Shown here: positions 6,602 through 12,096 of the stretch, in pieces
How the letters are laid out: every line of letters begins with the position of its first letter
How positions within the stretch are numbered: the stretch's first letter is position 1
DNA from: CAHJXF01 sp038240015
Lineage (GTDB): Bacteria > Pseudomonadota > Gammaproteobacteria > Burkholderiales > Burkholderiaceae_D
Direction of reading: 5' to 3'
Assembly (NCBI GenBank): GCA_038240015.1
Contig: JBBSEF010000085.1
Span: 1-12,096 of the forward strand
Length of the DNA: 12,096 nucleotides
Notes under the pieces: model-generated
What the model was told of the DNA's origin: nothing
The model's input: only the letters and a program-made list of their open reading frames with translations
The model's database searches: none
Program-made: the position numbers and the translations under genes

Positions 6602-8341
6602 TCAATGATTGTCCCGCGGCACGAAGGCGCCGCGACACCCGACCAGGAAATCGAGGTCCGCGCCTTGATCGGCCTGCAGGACATGATCCACGTACAGCTT
6701 CCAATAGCCGCTCGTAAGCCTGGGCTCTGGCGCGGTCCATTCGGCGAGGCGTCGCGCCATCTCGTCGTCGCTGATGTGCAGATGAATCCTGCGCGCCGGC
6801 ACGTCGAGTTCGATCAGGTCCTCGTTGCGGACGATCGCGAGCGGCCCTCCCGCGGCCGCCTCCGGCGCGATATGCAGCACCACCGTGCCGTACGCGGTGC
6901 CGCTCATGCGCGCGTCGCTGATGCGAACCATGTCGGTGATTCCCTTTCGCAGCACCTTCGGCGGCAGCGGCATGTTGCCCACCTCGGCCATGCCGGGATA
7001 GCCGCGCGGCCCGCAGTTCTTCAGCACCATCACGCAATGCTCGTCGATGTCGAGCGCCTCGTCGTCGATGCGCGCGTGGAAGTCGTCGATGTTCTCGAAC
7101 ACCACCGCGCGGCCCTTGTGCTTCATCAACTCCGGGGTCGCGGCGCTCGGCTTGATGACGGCGCCGCGCGGCGCAAGATTGCCGCGCAGCACCGCGATGC
7201 CGGCCTTGTCCTTGAACGGTGCGGCAATCGTCTTGATGACGTCGGCGTTGAAGTTCTGCGCGTCGGCGATGTTCTCGCCGATGGTGTGGCCGTTGGCGGT
7301 CATCGCGCCCAGATGCAGGCGCGAAGAAATCTCCTTCATCAATGCTGGCAGCCCACCGGCGTAGCAGAAGTCTTCCATCAGGTGCTGGCCCGACGGCTTA
7401 AGATTCAAGAGGCACGGCAGTTCGCTCGCGAGGCGGTCGAAGTCTTCGATCGCGAGCGGAACACCGACGCGGCCCGCGATCGCGATCAGGTGAATCACCG
7501 CGTTGGTCGAGCCGCCGATCGCGGCCAGCGTCACGATCGCGTTCTCGAAAGCCTCGCGCGTGAGGATCTGCGAGAGCTTCACATCCTGATGCACGAGCTC
7601 CACGATGCGACGCCCCGCCATACGCGCGATCACGTTGCGCCGGCCGTCGACTGCCGGATACGCGGCATTGCCAGGCAGGCCGAGGCCGAGCGCCTCGACC
7701 ATGCTGGCCATCGTGCTCGCGGTTCCCATCGTCATGCAGTGGCCGTGGCTGCGATGCATGCAGCTCTCGGCTTCGAAAAAATCGGAGAGCCGCAGCGTGC
7801 CGGCACGCACCTGTTCGCCCATGCTCCAGACATTGGTACCCGAGCCGAGCTCCTGCCCGCGCCACTTGCCGTTGAGCATCGGCCCCCCCGATACGCCGAT
7901 GGTCGGCAGGTCGCAGCTCGCCGCGCCCATCACCAAGGACGGCGTAGTCTTGTCGCAGCCCATCAGCAGCACGACGCCGTCGATGGGATTGCCGCGGATG
8001 CTCTCCTCGACATCCATGCTCGCCAGGTTGCGATAGAGCATCGCGGTCGGGCGCAGCAGGGTCTCGCCAAGCGACATCACCGGAAATTCGAGCGGGAACC
8101 CGCCGGCCTCGTACACCCCGATCTTGACCTGTTCGGCGAGCGTGCGGAAATGCGAGTTGCACGGCGTCAGTTCGCTATACGTGTTGCAGATGCCGATCAC
8201 CGGACGCCCGTCGAACTGGTCGTCGGGGACGCCCTTGCCCTTGACCCAACTGCGATAGTTGAAACCGTCGCGGTCCTGGCGTCCGAACCACTGGCGGCTG
8301 CGCAGGTCCTCGGGTTTCTTCTTTCCTGATGCATCACTCAT
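6602..8341 (-). CDS. IlvD/Edd-family sugar-acid dehydratase, L-arabinonate dehydratase-like
   Basis: A 579-residue dehydratase that removes water from an aldonate to give 2-keto-3-deoxyaldonate, using an iron-sulfur cluster and Mg2+. The motifs GICNTYSELTPCNSHF, LLMGCDKTTPS, MGTASTM, AIGGSTNAVIHLIAIAGR, GNLAPRGAV, NCGPRGYPGMAEVGNM and ISDARMSGTAYGTVVLH are all intact. Predicted cluster cysteines are C61, C129 and C202. They fit the C59/C127/C200 set I recall for Rhizobium L-arabinonate dehydratase, offset by two residues, and the whole protein resembles that enzyme in length and sequence more than IlvD (branched-chain amino acids) or Edd (6-phosphogluconate). Substrate within the sugar-acid clade (arabinonate, fuconate, xylonate and others) cannot be decided here. 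Its ATG lies 19 bases after the upstream permease stop and its TGA 13 bases before the SDR, so it sits mid-operon. Confidence is high for the clade and low for the exact substrate. Confidence 0.96.
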   Translation of the reverse strand: MSDASGKKKPEDLRSRQWFGRQDRDGFNYRSWVKGKGVPDDQFDGRPVIGICNTYSELTPCNSHFRTLAEQVKIGVYEAGGFPLEFPVMSLGETLLRPTAMLYRNLASMDVEESIRGNPIDGVVLLMGCDKTTPSLVMGAASCDLPTIGVSGGPMLNGKWRGQELGSGTNVWSMGEQVRAGTLRLSDFFEAESCMHRSHGHCMTMGTASTMASMVEALGLGLPGNAAYPAVDGRRNVIARMAGRRIVELVHQDVKLSQILTREAFENAIVTLAAIGGSTNAVIHLIAIAGRVGVPLAIEDFDRLASELPCLLNLKPSGQHLMEDFCYAGGLPALMKEISSRLHLGAMTANGHTIGENIADAQNFNADVIKTIAAPFKDKAGIAVLRGNLAPRGAVIKPSAATPELMKHKGRAVVFENIDDFHARIDDEALDIDEHCVMVLKNCGPRGYPGMAEVGNMPLPPKVLRKGITDMVRISDARMSGTAYGTVVLHIAPEAAAGGPLAIVRNEDLIELDVPARRIHLHISDDEMARRLAEWTAPEPRLTSGYWKLYVDHVLQADQGADLDFLVGCRGAFVPRDNH

Positions 8342-8360
8342 GGTTGGTTGATTGCCTGCG

Positions 8361-9236
8361 TCATTCCTTCACCGATCCCGTGAGTCCCGACACGTAGTAT
8401 TCGACGAAGAACGAATAGACGAATGCGACCGGAAGCGAGCCGAACAAGGCGCCCGCCATCAGCGGTCCCCATTGATAGACATCGCCCTGCACCAACTCGG
8501 TCACGACGCCGACCGGCATCGTCTTGATCTCCGAAGACGAGATGAAAGTCAGTGCGTAGATGAACTCGTTCCACGACAGCGTGAACGCGAAGATGCCGGC
8601 CGAGATCAGTCCCGGCACCGCGAGCGGCAACACGATCTTGATCAGGATTTGCCAGCGGCTTGCGCCGTCGATCAGCGCGCACTCTTCGAGCTCGAAAGGG
8701 ATCGAACGGAAGTAGCCCATCAGGAGCCACGTGCAAAACGGAATCAGGAACGTCGGGTAAGTCAGGATCAGCGCCCAGCGCGTGTCGAAGAGGCCGAGCT
8801 TGAACACCACGTTGGCCAGCGGAATGAACAGGATGGTCGGCGGCACGAGGTAGGCGAGAAAGATTCCGAGTCCGACGTGCTTCGAACCCTTGAAGCGCAA
8901 ACGTTCGATCGAATAGGCCGCGAGCACCGATGCCGCGAGGGAGAACGCGGTCGACACGACCGATACGAGCGCCGTGTTCCACATCCACTCCGGGAAAGCA
9001 GTATTGAAAAGCAGCGTATGAAAATGAGTGAGAGTCGGCGCGATCACCCAGAACGGGTTGCCTTGCCGCGAAAGCAGTTCCGCATCCGGCTTCACCGACG
9101 TGATCGCCATCCAGTAGAACGGGAACAGCAAGACGATCAGGAATGCGACCAGCGGGAGATAGACGGTGACCGCCCGGCGCAGCCGCGTCTCCAGGAAGCC
9201 CATCCCGACGGTGTCGGTCGTGTCGGTCGCGCTCAC
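8361..9236 (-). CDS. ABC sugar transporter permease, MalG-type
   Basis: A 291-residue inner-membrane permease of the carbohydrate-uptake type 1 family. It has about six hydrophobic segments, the first around residues 24-42 (VYLPLVAFLIVLLFPFYW). The cytoplasmic EAA loop that docks the ATPase lies at about 184-208 (EECALIDGAS...LPLAVPG). The end, SFFVEYYVSGLTGSVKE, is typical of MalG-like subunits. GTG at 9236 is preferred: it overlaps the upstream permease stop as GTGA and has a G-rich GGTGGGG about ten bases upstream. A longer in-frame GTG at 9260 would only add eight residues. It forms a heterodimer with the preceding permease. Its gene is followed after 19 bases by the dehydratase, tying transport to catabolism. 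The solute is unknown but probably the sugar or aldonate fed to the downstream enzymes. Confidence 0.95.
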   Translation of the reverse strand: MSATDTTDTVGMGFLETRLRRAVTVYLPLVAFLIVLLFPFYWMAITSVKPDAELLSRQGNPFWVIAPTLTHFHTLLFNTAFPEWMWNTALVSVVSTAFSLAASVLAAYSIERLRFKGSKHVGLGIFLAYLVPPTILFIPLANVVFKLGLFDTRWALILTYPTFLIPFCTWLLMGYFRSIPFELEECALIDGASRWQILIKIVLPLAVPGLISAGIFAFTLSWNEFIYALTFISSSEIKTMPVGVVTELVQGDVYQWGPLMAGALFGSLPVAFVYSFFVEYYVSGLTGSVKE

Positions 9237-10141
9237 TTGTCGGCCCCACCCTGTTGCCACGCGCGACGCTGCAGGCCGAAGAAGCTGAACAGGATCGCGG
9301 CCAGAAGAAAAGGCACCATCGCGATCGAGATCGCCGCGCCTTCGCCGAGCGCGCCGCCGTTGATGGCACGCTGGAACGCGAGCGTGGCCATCAAGTGCGT
9401 CGCATTCAGCGGGCCGCCTCTTGTGATCACGTAGATGAGCTGGAAGTCAGTGAAGGTGAACAGCACCGAGAACGTCATCACCACCGCGATGATCGGCGTC
9501 AGCAGCGGCAGCGTGACATGCATGAATTGCTGCCGAGGCGTTGCGCCGTCGATCGCCGATGCTTCGTAGTAACTCGGAGAGATCGTCTGCAGCCCCGCCA
9601 GCAGCGTGATGGCGACGAAGGGAACGCCGCGCCACACGTTGGCCGCGATGACGGCGAAGCGCGCATTCCACGGCGTGCCGAGAAAGTCGATGTAGTGATC
9701 GATCAATCCCATCTTCACCAGCGCCCAACTGATGATGGAAAACTGCGAGTCGTAGATCCACCAGAAGGCGATCGCCGAAAGCGCCGTCGGTACGATGTAC
9801 GGCAGCAGGATGACCGCGCGAAAAAAAGTCTTGAAGCGGATGTTGCGGTTCAACAGCAGCGCCAGCCACAGCCCCAGAAAGAATTTGAATATCGACGCGA
9901 CCACCGTATAGAACAGCGTGTTGAACAACGCCAGCCGCGTGACGCTGTCGCCCCACAGGAACTCGTAGTTCTCGAGCCCGATCCATTCGCCGGATCGTCC
10001 GACCTTGGCATCGGTGAATCCGAGCCAGACGCCGAGGCCGAGCGGATACGTGAGGAACAGCAGCAGCAATGCCGCTGCCGGCAGCATGAACAACAGCCCC
10101 AACGCATTGCGGCTGTTCTGAAGTCGTTCAAGAAAATTCAA
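9233..10141 (-). CDS. ABC sugar transporter permease, MalF-type
   Basis: A 302-residue inner-membrane permease with about six transmembrane segments; the first is at about 13-40 (ALGLLFMLPAAALLLLFLTYPLG). The EAA loop is at 193-216 (EASAIDGATPRQQF...LPLLTP). WIGLENYEFLW and ITRGGPLNATHLMATLAFQRA are family signatures of MalF/UgpA-like subunits. The only reasonable start is TTG at 10141: an in-frame TGA lies five codons upstream and the next in-frame ATG (residue 19) would cut into the first membrane helix. No clear Shine-Dalgarno precedes it. An ATG at 10149 opens a three-codon frame whose TGA overlaps the TTG. It lies 135 bases after the binding-protein gene, the largest gap in the operon, which contains two inverted repeats. 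It overlaps the next permease by four bases. Confidence 0.95.
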   Translation of the reverse strand: MNFLERLQNSRNALGLLFMLPAAALLLLFLTYPLGLGVWLGFTDAKVGRSGEWIGLENYEFLWGDSVTRLALFNTLFYTVVASIFKFFLGLWLALLLNRNIRFKTFFRAVILLPYIVPTALSAIAFWWIYDSQFSIISWALVKMGLIDHYIDFLGTPWNARFAVIAANVWRGVPFVAITLLAGLQTISPSYYEASAIDGATPRQQFMHVTLPLLTPIIAVVMTFSVLFTFTDFQLIYVITRGGPLNATHLMATLAFQRAINGGALGEGAAISIAMVPFLLAAILFSFFGLQRRAWQQGGADK

Positions 10142-10193
10142 GTGAGCATTCAGTCAGCAAGCGAGCGAGCCCTCAGCAAAGCGCAGCGAGCGC

Positions 10194-10215
10194 GCGGCTC
10201 GCGTACGCGAGCCGC
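10194..10215. repeat. Perfect 22-base palindrome between binding-protein and permease genes
   Basis: The arms are 11 bases each and centred between 10204 and 10205, built from GCGGCTCGCGT and its exact reverse complement. In the operon mRNA this GC-only-rich sequence would fold into a very stable hairpin. No T-tract follows, so it is unlikely to be a full intrinsic terminator. In comparable transporter operons such intercistronic structures stabilise the upstream binding-protein message or cut downstream expression. A dimeric protein-binding site is the alternative. Confidence 0.75.
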
Positions 10216-10248
10216 CGTCAGGCCGGCTCGTCCGCTCGAACGAGGCGA

Positions 10249-10278
10249 GATCGTCCGGCACTAAGTCTCCCGACGATC
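10249..10278. repeat. Inverted repeat overlapping the stop of the binding-protein gene
   Basis: GATCGTCCGG (10249-10258) pairs with CCCGACGATC (10269-10278) at nine of ten positions around a 10-base loop. The distal arm includes part of the binding-protein TGA (10279-10277). With the palindrome at 10194-10215 it gives two consecutive hairpins in the message directly after this gene. A role in 3'-end protection or partial termination is inferred. Confidence 0.6.
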
Positions 10279-11605
10279 AGACTTTGTAATAACGCTCGGC
10301 GCGCTTCTGGGCGCGTTCCATCGCTTCCTTCGGCGTCTTCGATCCGCTGATCGCTTCGGCGACCATGTTGACGACGATGAAGTCGGCGGCAGCGCCTGCC
10401 GATGCGTATCCCAGCTTGCCCGCGTAGCCGGCCGGTCGCATGTTTTTTACCGCGTCGCGGTACGGGGTGCTCTTCGGGTCGGCGGTCCAGACAGGAAGCT
10501 TGGCGTAGCCGTCGAGCGGCGTCGCGACGTAGGCCTGCGCGCCGGTCAGCCACGGCCCGAACTGCTCCTCCTCCATCATGAAGCGCAGAAACTCCTTGGC
10601 GGCCTGCGGATATTTCGTGTACTTCATGATCATCTGATTGAAGAAGATGGTCGACTCCGTCGGCACTCCGATCGGCCCAATCGGAAAAACGGCGTGCTGG
10701 ATGTCGGCGGCCATCTCTTTGACCTTCGGATCCGTAGAGTTCTTCGCCGCGACGTAGATCGAGATGCCGTTGTTGGTGACCGAGAGCTGCCCGTCCAGGA
10801 AGGCCTTGTTGTTGTTCGGGTCGAGCCACGACAACGTCCCCGGAACGAACGTGGCGTAGAGCTCCTTGCCGTACTCGAGCGCCTTCTGCGTCTCCGGGCT
10901 GTCGATGACGACCTTGTTGTTCTGATCGACGAGCTTGCCGCCGAACGCCCAGACAAGCCAGTTGCACCACAAGCTATCGCCACTCGCGTTGCCGAGCGCC
11001 ATCCCGCCCGGCGTTCCCTTGTCGTGCAGCGCCTTCATCATTTTTAGAAAGGTATCGGTGTCCTTGGGGAAAGTGTCGAAGCCGACAGCCTTCACCTGGC
11101 TCTGGCGGTACACCATCAGCGAGCCGGCTGCGCCGAGGGGCAAGCCGATCCACCTCTTGCCGTCCTGCCTGAGGAACGCCTCACCGGCCGGATACCAGCC
11201 GCCGTACTTCTTGCCGAGATACTCGGCGAGGTCGGTGACGTCGAGCAGCTTGTCGGGATAGAGGTTGGCGTCGTCGTTGGTCGACAGGATGATGTCGGGT
11301 CCGGCACCGGTGTTCGCGGCCACGGCGGCCTTGGGGCGCACGTCTTCCCACCCTTCGTTATCGACGCGCACGTCTATGCCGGTTTTGTCGATGAACTTCT
11401 TGACGTTGACCATGTAGGCGTCGATGTCGCCCTGCACGAAGCGGCTCCAGCGCAGCACGCGCAGCTTGGCGCCCTTCTCCGGCTTCAAGGTCAGCGCCTG
11501 TGCCCGCGCGAGCGGTGACCAGAGCGCGCTTCCAGCGCCTAGCGTTGCCGCGACGGCGACGCCTGCCGAGCCTTCGAGAAATTTGCGGCGGTTGAATTCA
11601 GTCAT
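10277..11605 (-). CDS. Extracellular solute-binding protein of an ABC sugar transporter, Tat-type signal
   Basis: A 442-residue family-1 (MalE-like) periplasmic binding protein that captures the solute for the two permeases. The N-terminus MTEFNRRKFLEG carries a twin-arginine motif (N5-R6-R7-K8-F9-L10). A weakly hydrophobic region (12-28) and a probable cleavage site after ARA (about residue 35) follow, which suggests folded export by the Tat system. The body has typical lobes: LRVLRWSRFVQGDIDAYM at the start, AGPDIILSTNDDANLYPDKLLDVTDLAEYLG, and RWIGLPLGAAGSLMVYRQS in the hinge region. ATG at 11605 is chosen for its strong Shine-Dalgarno AGAAGGAG (11611-11618, five bases away); a longer frame from 11674 ignores it and adds residues ahead of the signal peptide. 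The ATPase gene ends 65 bases upstream. The ligand cannot be determined from sequence; a neutral sugar or an aldonate fits the downstream enzymes. Confidence 0.95.
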   Translation of the reverse strand: MTEFNRRKFLEGSAGVAVAATLGAGSALWSPLARAQALTLKPEKGAKLRVLRWSRFVQGDIDAYMVNVKKFIDKTGIDVRVDNEGWEDVRPKAAVAANTGAGPDIILSTNDDANLYPDKLLDVTDLAEYLGKKYGGWYPAGEAFLRQDGKRWIGLPLGAAGSLMVYRQSQVKAVGFDTFPKDTDTFLKMMKALHDKGTPGGMALGNASGDSLWCNWLVWAFGGKLVDQNNKVVIDSPETQKALEYGKELYATFVPGTLSWLDPNNNKAFLDGQLSVTNNGISIYVAAKNSTDPKVKEMAADIQHAVFPIGPIGVPTESTIFFNQMIMKYTKYPQAAKEFLRFMMEEEQFGPWLTGAQAYVATPLDGYAKLPVWTADPKSTPYRDAVKNMRPAGYAGKLGYASAGAAADFIVVNMVAEAISGSKTPKEAMERAQKRAERYYKV

Positions 11606-11610
11606 GGGGT

Positions 11611-11618
11611 CTCCTTCT
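11611..11618 (-). promoter_or_regulatory. Strong ribosome-binding site of the solute-binding protein gene
   Basis: On the minus strand AGAAGGAG lies five bases before ATG 11605. It is the best Shine-Dalgarno in this operon and fixes the start. It contrasts with the poor sites before the TTG-started permease gene, consistent with higher synthesis of the binding protein than of the membrane subunits. Confidence 0.8.
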
Positions 11619-11670
11619 GTTTTATTGACGTGAACTTGCGTGAATGGACCAAGCGTCGACCGGGCGCGTG

Positions 11671-12096
11671 TCACGCGGCAAGACGCTGCCCGGTTGTGGC
11701 ATCGAAGATATGAGCCCGTTGACGATCGGGCTGCAGATGGATGGTGGTGTCCGGCGCGAATTCGTGGCGCTCGCGAAACACGACGGAAAGGTCGACGCCT
11801 TCATGGCGGCAGGCGACGAAGGTGTCCGCGCCGGTCGGCTCAACCACGACGACCTTCGAGGGAATCCCGCTTTCGGCCAGTGCAAGATGTTCCGGACGCA
11901 TACCCATGACGACGGTTTGCCCGTCGACGCCGCCGGCATTGGACGGCGCTTCGAGATGAACGCCGTCACGCAACTCGATCTGCGCCGACCCCGCGTCGCG
12001 CCGCATCGTCCCGGGCAGGAAGTTCATCGCCGGCGAGCCGATGAACCCCGCGACGAACAGGTTGGCCGGACGATCGTAGAGTTCGAGCGGGCTGCC
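11671..12096 (-). CDS. ABC transporter ATP-binding protein, UgpC/MalK type (N-terminus beyond the right edge)
   Basis: Only the last 141 residues are in the window; the frame is open to the edge. The segment GSPLELYDRPANLFVAGFIGSPAMNFL is diagnostic for the junction between the nucleotide-binding domain and the C-terminal regulatory domain of MalK/UgpC-like ATPases. The TOBE-like domain that follows includes VMGMRPEHL, VVEPTGADTFV and an ending typical of the family (IHLQPDRQRAHIFDATTGQRL). Walker A, signature and Walker B motifs lie outside. It would energise the two MalF/MalG-type permeases, and its C-terminal domain may receive regulatory input, as in MalK. It is the first operon gene visible; 65 bases separate it from the binding-protein gene. 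Confidence 0.95.
   Translation of the reverse strand, partial: GSPLELYDRPANLFVAGFIGSPAMNFLPGTMRRDAGSAQIELRDGVHLEAPSNAGGVDGQTVVMGMRPEHLALAESGIPSKVVVVEPTGADTFVACRHEGVDLSVVFRERHEFAPDTTIHLQPDRQRAHIFDATTGQRLAA

Noticed and set aside
6551..8329. 592-codon open frame on the plus strand
   Set aside because: It is antisense to the intact dehydratase gene over its full length. Its product is rich in Arg, His and Asp with no recognisable motif, as expected of a GC-rich shadow frame.
9254..10264. 336-codon plus-strand frame rich in Arg, Gln, Glu and His
   Set aside because: Its composition is the reverse image of hydrophobic permease codons; it lies opposite a confident MalF-type gene.
11629..11644. 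Direct repeat of CGTGAA at ten-base spacing upstream of the binding-protein gene
   Set aside because: It is only six bases long, lies between co-transcribed genes and has no accompanying promoter; chance is a sufficient explanation.

Overview
The window is GC-rich DNA (by eye around 60% or more) from a proteobacterium. The miaB-ybeZ-ybeY order and the look of the encoded proteins point to Betaproteobacteria, most likely Burkholderiales. This placement is inference from protein character and synteny, not from a database search. Coding density is high, no gene-free gap exceeds 300 bases, and I see no tRNA, rRNA, CRISPR array, insertion sequence or prophage.

Left region (1-1509, minus strand): the first 503 codons of a TonB-dependent outer-membrane receptor of the YncD type, running off the left edge. 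A divergent intergenic region (1510-1642) carries a near-consensus sigma70 promoter (TTGACG-17-GATAAT) reading rightwards.

Central housekeeping operon (1657-4936, plus strand): a small predicted exported protein of unknown function, then miaB (tRNA ms2i6A37 methylthiotransferase), ybeZ (PhoH-like ATPase) and ybeY (16S rRNA maturation endoribonuclease). Genes overlap by 4 bases or lie within about 7 bases, so they are probably co-transcribed and translationally coupled. The corC/ybeX and lnt genes that often follow ybeY are absent; a convergent operon starts only 13 bases past the ybeY stop.

Right region (4950-12096, minus strand): a seven-gene operon for uptake and oxidative breakdown of a sugar or sugar acid. 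In transcription order it has an ABC ATPase (C-terminal part only), a periplasmic binding protein with a twin-arginine-like signal, two MalF/MalG-type permeases, an IlvD/Edd-family aldonate dehydratase resembling L-arabinonate dehydratase, an SDR dehydrogenase and an FAH-family hydrolase. Together the enzymes fit a non-phosphorylative route: aldonate to 2-keto-3-deoxyaldonate to 2,4-diketo-3-deoxyaldonate to pyruvate plus lactate or glycolate. The substrate cannot be fixed from sequence; L-fuconate, L-rhamnonate, arabinonate and related acids are candidates. Any sugar dehydrogenase, lactonase or regulator would lie beyond the right edge.

The most unusual fine-scale signal is recurrent: four genes (the 1657 ORF, ybeZ, the FAH gene and the first permease) have their start codon overlapped by the stop of a 3-5 codon out-of-frame minicistron. 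In two of them a 14-base repeat of the start region builds this arrangement. Two stem-loops between the binding-protein and permease genes also stand out. I find no clearly new multi-gene system; the gene content is mostly recognisable.
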